Shown here: positions 39,857 through 48,142 of the stretch, in pieces
Numbering within the stretch: position 1 is the first letter of the stretch
Layout of the letters: each line of letters starts with the position of its first letter
Source: Bacillota bacterium
GTDB taxonomy: Bacteria > Bacillota > Clostridia > Peptostreptococcales > Anaerovoracaceae
DNA: 64,000 bases
NCBI GenBank assembly: GCA_017437745.1
Contig: JAFRYI010000008.1
Span: 1-64,000, forward strand
Direction: 5' to 3'
Program-made: the position numbers and the translations under genes
Notes under the pieces: model-generated
What the model was told of the DNA's origin: nothing
Seen by the model: the letters and a program-made list of their open reading frames with translations, nothing else
The model's database searches: none

Positions 39857-40792
39857 ATGAATTACATCGGAATAGACATAGGCGGTACTAACATCAAACT
39901 CGCGCTGGTGGATCTGGGCGGGGAAGAGCCCGCGATAGTCTCAAGGTCTTCTTTTAAGTTCGCTCACATGCCGGGAGACGAGCTCTGCGCGCGTATAAAG
40001 GAACACTCGGAAAAGCTCTGCGAAGAAGCGGGGACGGACATGTCGGCCATCGGCGGCATAGGTCTTAGCGTTCCCGGGAGCATAGATCAGACCGGTGAGA
40101 TACTCCTCCACGCGTATAACATGGGTTATCACGGGGTCGCTCTTAGACGCCAGCTTGCGAAGCTTATCCCGGACACGGAGATAGAGATGCTGAACGACGC
40201 TAACGCCGCCGCTCTGGCTGAGCTTTGCGCGGGATCGCTGAAGGGATGCAGGAACGCGCTGCTGCTTACCATAGGTACGGGAGTGGGTTCCGGACTGATA
40301 CTGGACGGCAGGGTGTTCAACGGTGGACAGAACAGAGGATGCGAGCTGGGTCATCTTCCGTACAGAAACGGCGGGGAGCCCTGCACCTGCGGGCAGACCG
40401 GATGTCTGGAGACCTACGTGTCTGCTACCCGGATAGCAAGACAGGGCAGGGAGCTCATGGGAGAGAAGTATGCGGACGCCAAGGCCGTTCTTGACGCTTC
40501 CGTTGAAGGCAACGATACGGCAAGATGCATAATCGCAGCTTACATAGACGATCTGGCCAACGTAATAGCCGGGCTTTGCTGCGCTTTCGACCCGGAAAGG
40601 ATAGCTCTGGGCGGAGGTTTCAGCGCGGCAGGAGACGTTCTGTACGGGCCGCTTAACAGACTCGTGGCGGAGCGGAACTTTTACAGAGTGCCTTACGATA
40701 TAGTTCCTGCGAAGTTCCTTAACGACGCCGGCGTTATAGGCGCTGCGTATCAGGTCAAATTGACACGGCAGGAAAATGATACTAAAATATAA
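39857..40792 (+). CDS. ROK family sugar kinase, probable glucokinase
   Basis: This is a 311-residue ROK kinase. The ATP motif IGIDIGGTNIKLALVD opens the protein, and the zinc site GCELGHLPYRNGGEPCTCGQTGCLE is complete. The catalytic base Asp is in MLNDANAAAL. It has no DNA-binding domain, so it is an enzyme and not a repressor. Glucose is the usual substrate; fructose or N-acetylmannosamine are possible. GGGAG precedes the ATG. Confidence 0.88.
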   Translation: MNYIGIDIGGTNIKLALVDLGGEEPAIVSRSSFKFAHMPGDELCARIKEHSEKLCEEAGTDMSAIGGIGLSVPGSIDQTGEILLHAYNMGYHGVALRRQLAKLIPDTEIEMLNDANAAALAELCAGSLKGCRNALLLTIGTGVGSGLILDGRVFNGGQNRGCELGHLPYRNGGEPCTCGQTGCLETYVSATRIARQGRELMGEKYADAKAVLDASVEGNDTARCIIAAYIDDLANVIAGLCCAFDPERIALGGGFSAAGDVLYGPLNRLVAERNFYRVPYDIVPAKFLNDAGVIGAAYQVKLTRQENDTKI

Positions 40793-40851
40793 GGCATCTT
40801 GATGGATCAAGGTTTATAAGATCTAACGAATATAGATATAAGGAGCAGATC

Positions 40852-41319
40852 ATGGAAGAAAAAAAAGGATTAGTAAAAGAATTTAAAGATTTCATAATGC
40901 GTGGGAACGTGCTGGACATGGCAGTAGGCGTTATCATCGCCACCGCGTTCGGCAAGATCACCACATCCCTGGTAAAGGACGTATTCATGCCCTTCATCAG
41001 CTGGATATTCGGTGCCAGAGACATGACGGCTCTGAACATCATAGTCAGGCCGGAAGTGGTCAACGAGGCCGGCGAAGTCGTAAAGGAAGCTATAGTGATA
41101 GGCTTCGGTACTCTGGTGACAGCTATCATCGACTTCATACTTGTAGCTCTCGTTGTATTCGCCATCGTCAAGGCATTCAACAAGGCCAGAGATAAGGCTG
41201 AAGCCAAGAAGAAGGCAGAGGAAGAAGCCGCTAAGGCGGCCGCGGCCGAAGAACCCGCTCCTCCCACACAGGAAGAGCTCCTCGCGGAGATCAGAGATCT
41301 TCTTAAGGCTTCCAAGTAA
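40852..41319 (+). CDS. mscL: large-conductance mechanosensitive channel
   Basis: This 155-residue channel acts as an emergency valve under osmotic downshock. FKDFIMRGNVLDMAVGVIIATAFGKITTSLVKDVFMP is the conserved N-helix, TM1 and pore, with TM2 near 85-108. The C-terminal helix is preceded by an unusually long Lys/Ala/Glu-rich linker (113-137). GGAG precedes the ATG. It may be co-transcribed with the following zinc-ribbon gene. Confidence 0.95.
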   Translation: MEEKKGLVKEFKDFIMRGNVLDMAVGVIIATAFGKITTSLVKDVFMPFISWIFGARDMTALNIIVRPEVVNEAGEVVKEAIVIGFGTLVTAIIDFILVALVVFAIVKAFNKARDKAEAKKKAEEEAAKAAAAEEPAPPTQEELLAEIRDLLKASK

Positions 41320-41346
41320 CAGCGTCTTACGGAAAGGATCTTACAA

Positions 41347-41979
41347 ATGGCTAAGTGTTTAAAATGCGGCGCCGAACTTAACGAAGGCGCCAGGTTCTGC
41401 AGAGAGTGCGGCGCCAAGGTCCCGGCCGAAGCTGTTACGGCAGAAGCGGCGGAGACCGTAAAGAGCGACATAGAGACTACCGCTCTCAGCCTCCGCGAAC
41501 TTACGGACAAGATGATAGCGACCTACGTTTCCGGAATGAAGGATTACGAAGCATCGGTAGAAAAGATCAAGACCGAGGTGGCCGAAAAGACCGCGGAGCT
41601 TGAGGCGAAGCTCAGCGAGAAGGAGACCCTTCTGGAGGCAAAGACAAAAGAGCTCGCCGAGATCACGGAAAAGTTCTCCAAGCTTCAGGTGATAAACCAG
41701 CAGCTTCAGACAGAAAAATTCGACGCCCAGACAGCGGCGAACGATCTCAGGACCAAGCTGGCAGCCGTAGAGAAAGCAAAGGAATCCCTTATGGCTGCTC
41801 TTACCGCTCAGCAGGCCGCGAACGCGGTACCGCTGCAGCCAGCCGCCGAAACAGTCGCGGAAGCTGCCCAGGCTCCTGCTGCAGCCGTTGCCGACGCAGC
41901 CGCTGCTGCATCCGAAGCTGTGACTGAGACAGCGGAGAAGGCTGCCGAACCTGTTTCCACAGTGATAAGCTTCGACTAG
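41347..41979 (+). CDS. zinc-ribbon coiled-coil protein
   Basis: This is a 210-residue protein. Two CxxC pairs (CLKCGAELNEGARFCRECG, 4-22) form a zinc ribbon. A long coiled coil (45-160) and a low-complexity Ala/Val/Glu tail (165-203) follow. There is no membrane segment. The role is unknown; the zinc ribbon plus coil suggests a protein-binding adaptor. It starts 27 bases after mscL with GGAAAGG upstream. Confidence 0.75.
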   Translation: MAKCLKCGAELNEGARFCRECGAKVPAEAVTAEAAETVKSDIETTALSLRELTDKMIATYVSGMKDYEASVEKIKTEVAEKTAELEAKLSEKETLLEAKTKELAEITEKFSKLQVINQQLQTEKFDAQTAANDLRTKLAAVEKAKESLMAALTAQQAANAVPLQPAAETVAEAAQAPAAAVADAAAAASEAVTETAEKAAEPVSTVISFD

Positions 41980-42007
41980 TCGCAGAAAGAGTAAAAACAA
42001 AGCAAAT

Positions 42008-42038
42008 GAAAAGCCCGGAGAGATTCTCCGGGCTTTTT
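42008..42038. terminator. terminator after the zinc-ribbon gene
   Basis: AAAGCCCGGAGA pairs with TCTCCGGGCTTT, followed by TT, right at the 3' end of the opposing tRNA-Leu. Confidence 0.85.
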
Positions 42039-42122
42039 GGTGCGGTATAATGGACTTGAACCATCACGGTGTTACCCATACGGCCCTCAACCGTACGCGT
42101 CTGCCAATTCCGCCAATACCGC
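42038..42122 (-). tRNA. tRNA-Leu (GAG)
   Basis: On the minus strand GCGGTAT pairs with ATACCGC. The TACGG/CCGTA stem encloses a loop with anticodon GAG, and a long variable arm marks a class II tRNA. CCA is encoded. Confidence 0.94.
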
Positions 42123-42172
42123 AAGCAACGCAGTAATTTTAGCACAGGCACTTTACCTTGTAAAGCATTATT

Positions 42173-42934
42173 TTAACCCAATGCGTAAGTTTTTATGAGC
42201 CACAGTATAAGCAGCATCAGAGGGAAATACAGGTAGTAGACGACTTTGATCCACAGCTTGTTCGGGCCTCTTTCGCCGTTGTAGAACCAGGTCAGTATCA
42301 CAGCAAGAAGGGCGAAGAATTTGTCCGGTACGCTGTAATAAAGGTCGTCGATAAGAATGTTAAGGTAATTGTCCGCCGTTATGTATACAACTATCGCCGC
42401 AAAGCAGACCAGTTCCATCAGCCTTGTGTAAGTAACGTTGCTGGACAGATAGAGTATGCACGCGATTATGATGCCGAAATCCGCAAGTTCCGTGTGCAGA
42501 GCCCTGCAGGCAAGCGTTCCCAGCCAGCAAAGCAGAAGCGCCGCCGCGAAGGTGACTATCATGTTCTTGACTCGCACCCTTATCAGATCCAGCGCGTTCA
42601 TTACTATGAAGGCGATCAGCAGGGTGAGCATTATACTCTGCTGCGAATTGTCCGATATCGTGCCGCAGAAGAGCAGGTCTCCCGGTACTTCCGCGATCAG
42701 AGCGAACACGACAAGTCTGCGGAGGTAAGCCCAGCGGTCCTGGCTGTGCTTGATACCCTCCACCATCAGGAACGCGAATATGGTGTACGAGAAATAAAAC
42801 ATGTAGATCTTCCAGTCCACCTCGTGGTTTTCCGTAAAGACCTGTGCGCAGCCGACTGTCATGGCTACGAATGCTATAATTCTTAATGTAAAGGCGTTTA
42901 AGCCGGGTCTTCTGTTAGTCTTTCTTTCCTTCAT
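42173..42934 (-). CDS. TraX family membrane protein
   Basis: This is a 253-residue membrane protein with about eight hydrophobic segments. The opening LNAFTLRIIAFVAMTVGCAQVF and the closing WFYNGERGPNKLWIKVVYYLYFPLMLLIL match TraX. In plasmids TraX acetylates pilin; in Firmicutes its chromosomal role is unknown, perhaps acyl transfer at the surface. Its ATG overlaps the asnA stop (TAATG), making it the third gene of the aspartate-asparagine operon. No conjugation genes are nearby. Confidence 0.85.
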   Translation of the reverse strand: MKERKTNRRPGLNAFTLRIIAFVAMTVGCAQVFTENHEVDWKIYMFYFSYTIFAFLMVEGIKHSQDRWAYLRRLVVFALIAEVPGDLLFCGTISDNSQQSIMLTLLIAFIVMNALDLIRVRVKNMIVTFAAALLLCWLGTLACRALHTELADFGIIIACILYLSSNVTYTRLMELVCFAAIVVYITADNYLNILIDDLYYSVPDKFFALLAVILTWFYNGERGPNKLWIKVVYYLYFPLMLLILWLIKTYALG

Positions 42935-43947
42935 TACAGGATCATTATACCATTTTCACGGCATTTTGTCTTGGTTTCGTCGTCCCAGACAGCGGACTGG
43001 ACTTCTCCTATGTGCGCGGAGCCCAGAAGAAGCATGCAGAGCCTGCTCTGTCCTATGCCGCCGCCGATGGTGTACGGAAGCTCGCCGGCAAGCAGAGCTT
43101 TGTGATAGGGAAGTTCCTTCCTGTCTTCGCATCCGGATATCTTAAGCTGCCTTTCAAGGCTTTCCGGGGAGACTCTTATTCCCATGCTCGATATCTCCAG
43201 AGCCTGGCCCAGGATCTCGTTCCAGAAGAGTATGTCCGCGTTGAGTTCCCAGTCGTCGTAGTCCGGGGCTCTCATGTCGTGGGGCTTGCCGCTCTTAAGT
43301 GCGCCTCCTATGCGGAGGATGCAGGTGGTGTGGTGGTCCTTAAGATAAGCGTTCTCGCGCTCCTTGGAAGAAAGGTCCGGATACATGTCTTCCAACTCCT
43401 GGGAGTCTATGAAGCTTACGTTGCGGTCCTTATAGGAAAGCTCGTAAAGGGCAGGGTAGTCCTTGCGGAGCTGCAGTTCGGTGTCGCAGATGGCGTACAC
43501 GATGCGGCGCACGGTATCCTTAAGGAAATCGATGTTCCTATCCGCGATGCTTATGACCTTTTCCCAGTCCCACTGGTCCACGTAGACGGAGTGGATGTTA
43601 TCCAGATCTTCGTCGCGCCTTATGGCGTTCATGTCCGTGTAAAGACCGCGGCCTTCATAGAAATGGTAGTCTCTGAGCGCCTGTCTCTTCCACTTGGCGA
43701 GCGACTGGACGACCTGACATACACGGCCGTCTTCCTTGATATCGAACTCCACCTTGCGCTCTACTCCGTTCAGGTCGTCGTTAAGACCTGTCCCTGCCTC
43801 CAGGAACAGCGGAGCGGAGACTCTGCTAAGGTTGAGCGCTTCGGAAAGCTTGCTCTCGAATATGTGATGTATCTTGCTTATGGCTTTCTGAAGGTCGTAG
43901 GAATCCAGTTTGGCCCTGTATCCTTCGGGAATGATAATGCTGCTCAT
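42934..43947 (-). CDS. asnA: aspartate-ammonia ligase (asparagine synthetase A)
   Basis: This is a 337-residue enzyme that makes asparagine from aspartate, ammonia and ATP, with a class II aminoacyl-tRNA-synthetase-like fold. Conserved blocks are VSAPLFLEAGTGLNDDLNG, ALRDYHFYEGRGLYTDMNAIR, VDQWDWEK and the C-terminal GGGIGQSRLCMLLL. The ATG overlaps the stop of the aminotransferase gene (ATGA), so aspartate production and its amidation are coupled. Confidence 0.96.
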   Translation of the reverse strand: MSSIIIPEGYRAKLDSYDLQKAISKIHHIFESKLSEALNLSRVSAPLFLEAGTGLNDDLNGVERKVEFDIKEDGRVCQVVQSLAKWKRQALRDYHFYEGRGLYTDMNAIRRDEDLDNIHSVYVDQWDWEKVISIADRNIDFLKDTVRRIVYAICDTELQLRKDYPALYELSYKDRNVSFIDSQELEDMYPDLSSKERENAYLKDHHTTCILRIGGALKSGKPHDMRAPDYDDWELNADILFWNEILGQALEISSMGIRVSPESLERQLKISGCEDRKELPYHKALLAGELPYTIGGGIGQSRLCMLLLGSAHIGEVQSAVWDDETKTKCRENGIMIL

Positions 43948-45227
43948 TGCTTGTTCTCCAGCTGTTCGATCGTCGCTATCTGCGCGCATACGGCAAATAC
44001 TTCCATCGCCGGTACAAGTTCCTCCACGGGCGGGAAGGACGGCGCTATGCGCAGGTATCTGTCGTCAGGATCGTTGTGGTACGGATGGGTGGCTCCGGGA
44101 CCGGTCATGGTAACTCCGCATGCCTTAACAAGCTCGTTTATCCTTGTGGCGGTTCCGTCGTTCGCTATGAAGGTAATGAAGTATCCGCCCTTGGGTCTTG
44201 TCCATGTTCCGGCGCCTTTTCCTTCCAGTTCTCTGGAAAGAGTGTCGAATACGGCGTCGAACTTGGGTCTTAAGATCGCTGCGTGCTTTTTCATAACGTT
44301 TTCGACGCCGCCCTGGCTCTTAAGGAAGCGGACGTGGCGGAGCATGTTCATCTTATCCCAGCTTATCGTCTCGTATTTTACCTGGCTCTCCGTAAAGTCC
44401 ACGTTTGCCTTGGACGCTCCGAAGAATCCTATTCCGGAACCTGCCATCGTTATCTTCGACGTGGATCCGAACATGTAGACCATGTCCGGGTTTCCGGCTT
44501 TCTTGCACTCGTCCAGTATGTTGAGGAGCGGAACGTCCTCGTATATGGCATGGACCATGTAGGAGTTGTCCCAGAATATGCGGAAGTCGTTGGCGGCGGG
44601 CTTAAGCGCCGCAAGTTCCTTTACCACTCTGTCGGAGTAGGTTATTCCCAGGGGATTGGAGAACTTGGGAATGCACCACATGCCTTTTACGGTCGGGTCG
44701 CTCTCGACATATTTCCTGATGGCGTCCATGTCCGGACCTTCTTCGTTCGTAAGGACCTGGATCATCTCGATCCCGAAGAACTCGCACATGCCGAAATGCC
44801 TGTCGTATCCGGGAACGGGGCAGATGAACTTTATCTTGTCGTATTTGCCCCAGGGTTTCTCGGAACCCAGGACGCCTTTAAGCATGGCGCGGGCAAGACA
44901 GTCGTACATGAAGTTTATGGAAGAAGCGCCTACTACTATGGTCTCTTCGACCGTGGTGCCCAGAAGCGCTCCGAAGTATTCTCTCGCTTCGCGAAGTCCC
45001 AGAAGTGCTCCGTAGTTTCTGGCGTCCGTACCGTACATGTCGCGGCAGTCCGTGCCGGAGTTGATCATGTCCATCATGGGCATTATCATGTCCAGCTGCT
45101 GCGTGGAAGGATTGCCTCTTGCGATGTTGAGAACCAGATCCATGTCTTTGTACTTCTGATATCTCTTCATAAGTTCGGACTTTGCGTCGGCAAGTTCCTG
45201 CCTGTTCATGCTCTGATAAGTTTTCAT
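43944..45227 (-). CDS. aspartate aminotransferase, PF12897 type
   Basis: This 427-residue PLP-dependent aminotransferase belongs to the MocR-like aspartate aminotransferase group. The PLP-binding lysine is K258 in FGSTSKITMAG, and the substrate Arg region is in YLRIAPSFP. MARGNPSTQQLD near residue 36 is characteristic. AAGGAGG precedes the ATG at 45227. It heads an operon with asnA and traX, converting oxaloacetate to aspartate and then asparagine. Confidence 0.9.
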   Translation of the reverse strand: MKTYQSMNRQELADAKSELMKRYQKYKDMDLVLNIARGNPSTQQLDMIMPMMDMINSGTDCRDMYGTDARNYGALLGLREAREYFGALLGTTVEETIVVGASSINFMYDCLARAMLKGVLGSEKPWGKYDKIKFICPVPGYDRHFGMCEFFGIEMIQVLTNEEGPDMDAIRKYVESDPTVKGMWCIPKFSNPLGITYSDRVVKELAALKPAANDFRIFWDNSYMVHAIYEDVPLLNILDECKKAGNPDMVYMFGSTSKITMAGSGIGFFGASKANVDFTESQVKYETISWDKMNMLRHVRFLKSQGGVENVMKKHAAILRPKFDAVFDTLSRELEGKGAGTWTRPKGGYFITFIANDGTATRINELVKACGVTMTGPGATHPYHNDPDDRYLRIAPSFPPVEELVPAMEVFAVCAQIATIEQLENKQ

Positions 45228-45258
45228 GGCAAACCTCCTTAAGATATAATATTTTCTT

Positions 45259-45298
45259 ATTTTATCTTCTTGAAGATAAAAGAGCAAGTAATTATACT
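45259..45298. promoter_or_regulatory. divergent promoters overlapped by a 22-bp palindrome
   Basis: A perfect palindrome (TTTTATCTTC, TT, GAAGATAAAA) spans 45260-45281. Leftward, TTGCTC (plus 45282-45287), 17 bases and TAAAAT (plus 45259-45264) drive the aminotransferase operon. Rightward, TTGAAG (45270-45275), 17 bases and TATACT (45293-45298) drive the glycosylase gene. The palindrome fills the leftward spacer and covers the rightward -35, so a bound dimeric regulator could block both. The regulator is unknown. Confidence 0.65.
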
Positions 45299-45332
45299 TT
45301 ATTTAAACAGAAAAACCACGGATGGGAAATTA

Positions 45333-46151
45333 ATGTTCGAGTACGATACAAAAACGCTGGACATAAAGAAGATAGCAGATTCCGGCCAGACTTTCCGCAT
45401 GACTCCGGTCCCGGATCTCAGTCTTAAGACGGGTCACGACATGTACAGGTGCGCGGCGGGGGACAGGGTATGCATTGCCGGCGGCGGGAGAGTCTTTTAC
45501 CGCTCGTCTGAAGAGGACTGTCCGGAAAACGACGCTTTCTGGAAGCGTTACTTCGATCTCGATACGGATTACGAAGCGCTTATTGATTCGATCGATCCGG
45601 ACGACGTATACCTTACAGCCGCGGCGGAATTCGGGCGCGGCATAAGGATACTGCGCCAGGATCCCTGGGAGATGCTGATAACGTTCATCATCTCGCAGCG
45701 CAGGAGCATACCATCAATTAAGACATGCGTGGAGGCGCTGTGCAGAAGATGGGGAAGACCTGCAGGAGACGGTCTTAACGCGTTTCCGACTCCGGAGGAT
45801 CTTGCGTCCGCATCCCTAAGCGACCTTTCCGGATGTTCCCTGGGTTACCGCGCAGAATATGTGTATCTGGCCGCGCAGGGAGTAAGCGGCGGGGACGTGG
45901 ATATTCCCGCAATGGAAAAGATGACGGACTCCGAACTGCTCAGCGCTCTTACAGCGTTAAGGGGCGTAGGGCCGAAGGTAGCCAACTGCGTTAGCCTTTT
46001 CGGTTTCCACCGCATAGGCGCTTTCCCGATAGACGTATGGATAGACAGGGTGCTTAAGGAGCACTATCCGGACGGCTTCCCGATGGACAGATACGAAGGG
46101 TATGCCGGAGTGATGCAGCAGTACATGTTTTTTGCAGCCAGAAAGGCCTGA
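45333..46151 (+). CDS. ogg: 8-oxoguanine DNA glycosylase family protein
   Basis: This 272-residue helix-hairpin-helix glycosylase removes 8-oxoguanine. The HhH motif LRGVGPKVANCVSLFGF holds the catalytic Lys, and PIDVWIDR holds the catalytic Asp, as in OGG1. QDPWEMLITFIISQRRSI is the OGG/AlkA-type block. An N-terminal TBP-like domain with QTFRM precedes it. The start at 45333 has a weak GGATGGGA site. Confidence 0.9.
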   Translation: MFEYDTKTLDIKKIADSGQTFRMTPVPDLSLKTGHDMYRCAAGDRVCIAGGGRVFYRSSEEDCPENDAFWKRYFDLDTDYEALIDSIDPDDVYLTAAAEFGRGIRILRQDPWEMLITFIISQRRSIPSIKTCVEALCRRWGRPAGDGLNAFPTPEDLASASLSDLSGCSLGYRAEYVYLAAQGVSGGDVDIPAMEKMTDSELLSALTALRGVGPKVANCVSLFGFHRIGAFPIDVWIDRVLKEHYPDGFPMDRYEGYAGVMQQYMFFAARKA

Positions 46152-46161
46152 AGGAGGATAT

Positions 46162-47073
46162 ATGGATAAAGCAGTCAGAGTAGCAAGACGCAACTGCATG
46201 CTGACGCTTGCGTGCGCGCTTATCGTTCTGGTTTGCGTATGCGTTGGCGTTACGATGAACCTTACGACCATCTACGACGAGAACTTCGACCACATGGGAA
46301 TAAGGACGTTCTGCATGTTTACTGTCAATTCAAACATACTGTGCGCCATCGGCATGTCGCTGCTGATATCGTACTGCGTCGACGGACTCAGGAAACACAA
46401 CTTCCACGTTCCGAAATGGGCCATGGTCATCGTGTTCGCTGGCGTTACCTCCGTTACGCTTACGTTCCTGGTCTCGCTGTTCATTCTGGCGCCGGTCAAA
46501 GGATTCGTGCTCATATTCACCGGTTCGAGGTTCTTCCTCCACGGTCTGTGTCCCATATTGGCAATAGTCTCGTTCTGCTTCTTCATGAGCGAACAGAAAC
46601 TGTTGTTCCTTTCCTCTCTGCTGGCGATGGTACCTGTAATGATCTATTCTTTCCTTTATATCATGATGGTCGCGGTAATAGGTGAGGAGCGCGGAGGCTG
46701 GAACGACTTCTACGGATTCATAGAGAGGTTCCCGATCTGGGTCCTCATAGTTGCGATAATTCCGCTTACTCTTCTGATAGCTACGGTGCTGCGCATCCTT
46801 CACAACCGTTCCTATGACAGACGCATTAAGATGGAGGCGGAATACTTCAACAAGATCTTCAAGGACGCTGACATCCACGAGATAGTATCGGCCATGGCAT
46901 GGCTCCAGAAAAGCGTATCGAAAGGTAAGGATATAGTCGTTCCCGGCAGGGTCATCTCAGTAATGGTCGAAAACAACAACGGAAACGTCACCTGGGAAGA
47001 GTGCTGCCAGATATATCTTAAGGAATACCTGTCCAGAAGCCAGGCTCAGGATCTTACGAAACTGTGGATATAG
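46162..47073 (+). CDS. polytopic membrane protein (Pr6Pr-like)
   Basis: This is a 303-residue membrane protein with six hydrophobic helices (about 12-34, 50-72, 85-108, 118-140, 150-172, 195-220) and a cytoplasmic C-terminal domain of about 80 residues. FTVNSNILCAIG resembles the Pr6Pr/AIG1-like membrane family. AAGGAGG precedes the ATG, 10 bases after the glycosylase stop. Function unknown. Confidence 0.65.
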   Translation: MDKAVRVARRNCMLTLACALIVLVCVCVGVTMNLTTIYDENFDHMGIRTFCMFTVNSNILCAIGMSLLISYCVDGLRKHNFHVPKWAMVIVFAGVTSVTLTFLVSLFILAPVKGFVLIFTGSRFFLHGLCPILAIVSFCFFMSEQKLLFLSSLLAMVPVMIYSFLYIMMVAVIGEERGGWNDFYGFIERFPIWVLIVAIIPLTLLIATVLRILHNRSYDRRIKMEAEYFNKIFKDADIHEIVSAMAWLQKSVSKGKDIVVPGRVISVMVENNNGNVTWEECCQIYLKEYLSRSQAQDLTKLWI

Positions 47074-47108
47074 CTTCATTTCGTGGGTTCGGATCCCTCT
47101 TATCATAT

Positions 47109-47150
47109 GCAAAACAAAAGAGCCACCCTCCGGGTGACTCCTTTGTTTTG
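47109..47150. terminator. bidirectional terminator
   Basis: CAAAACAAA-GAG-CACCC pairs with GGGTG-CTC-TTTGTTTTG around TCC. It lies between the membrane protein gene and the opposing tRNA-Arg. Confidence 0.8.
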
Positions 47151-47224
47151 GTGCGCCAGGCGGGATTCGAACCCACAACCTACTGATTCGTAGTCAGGCA
47201 CTCTATCCGTTGAGCTACTAGCGC
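47149..47224 (-). tRNA. tRNA-Arg (ACG)
   Basis: On the minus strand GCGCTAG pairs with CTGGCGC. The loop CTACGAA gives anticodon ACG, expected to be edited to ICG. CCA is encoded. Confidence 0.95.
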
Positions 47225-47305
47225 ATGTGCGTTTCGGCACGCGAAAGATTATATATCAAGCTTTCTTAAAAGTAAAGGACAATTTAGACCCTTTAACGGT
47301 CTTGT

Positions 47306-48139
47306 TCATAATTCGCCGCGCAGCAGTTTGTTTATGATGTAAGCAACGCCGCTCTGGTCGTGTGTAAGCGTAACGAAGTCCGCTTCGTCCTTAAGGATCT
47401 GCAGCGAATTGCCCATAGCTACGGATATTCCCGCAGCTCTCAGCATGGGCAGATCGTTCCCGCCGTCTCCGAACGCCATGGTATTATCTGTCGAAATGCC
47501 CAGGTAGTCCGTAAGCGCATTGAGCGCTGCGCCTTTGTTCGCATCGGCGTTGTTTATCTCCAGATTGTTCTTGAGCGAAGATGTGGCGATCAGGTCCGGA
47601 AAGTTTCCGGCGATGTATCGTCCGGTATTCCTGAGTATCTCCAGATCGTGCGTAAATATCTGGATCTTCTGAATGTCCTTTCCGAGATCCGTAAGGAAGG
47701 TCCTGAGGTCGTCGACGGGCTCTCTCATGCTCCTGAGCGTCCTGCAGTATATGGGGTCCGGAAGATGATCCTCTATGCGGTCCAGGAAGCGTCTTTCCAT
47801 GTAGCCTCTGCTCTGGACGTACGCATCGTGGGCTATCCCCATATCCTCGAACATGTCGTTAAGATACAGGGCGGTGTCGAGAGGGATGTCGGATCCGTAT
47901 ATGACCGTGCCTTTACGCAGGTCAAGGACTTCCGCGCCGTTTATGGTAACAGCGTAGTGGATGAAATCCAGCTCTCTGACTATGTCCGGAATGCCCAGGT
48001 AGAAGCGTCCTGTGCAGGGTACGATCTCTATTCCTTTATCCGCGGCATTGCGGAGCGCGTCGCGGTTCTCGTCCGTAAGCCTCTTGTCGGTGGTCAGAAG
48101 AGTACCGTCCAGATCCAGGGCTATCAGTTTTATATCCAT
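47306..48139 (-). CDS. Cof-type HAD-IIB phosphatase
   Basis: This is a 277-residue HAD hydrolase with a IIB cap. Motif I is IALDLDGTLLTTD, motif II lies near VPCTG and motif IV is AFGDGGNDLPML. The ending SGVAYIINKLL is standard for Cof proteins. These enzymes dephosphorylate sugar phosphates or similar metabolites. The start lies 3 bases after the stop of the upstream gene, with AAGGAG inside that gene's end. Confidence 0.92.
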   Translation of the reverse strand: MDIKLIALDLDGTLLTTDKRLTDENRDALRNAADKGIEIVPCTGRFYLGIPDIVRELDFIHYAVTINGAEVLDLRKGTVIYGSDIPLDTALYLNDMFEDMGIAHDAYVQSRGYMERRFLDRIEDHLPDPIYCRTLRSMREPVDDLRTFLTDLGKDIQKIQIFTHDLEILRNTGRYIAGNFPDLIATSSLKNNLEINNADANKGAALNALTDYLGISTDNTMAFGDGGNDLPMLRAAGISVAMGNSLQILKDEADFVTLTHDQSGVAYIINKLLRGEL

Positions 48140-48142
48140 TTT

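Noticed and set aside
42173..42934. TraX as evidence of a conjugative element
   Set aside because: Its start overlaps asnA and no other transfer genes are near. Chromosomal TraX-like proteins are common in Firmicutes.
42932..42949. Leaderless promoter for traX (TGGTATAAT 9 bases before the ATG)
   Set aside because: The box lies in the last codons of asnA, and the TAATG overlap makes translational coupling in the operon the simpler reading.
43012..44478. Open frame of 488 codons on the plus strand
   Set aside because: It lies antisense to asnA and the aminotransferase, both of which have full family motifs.
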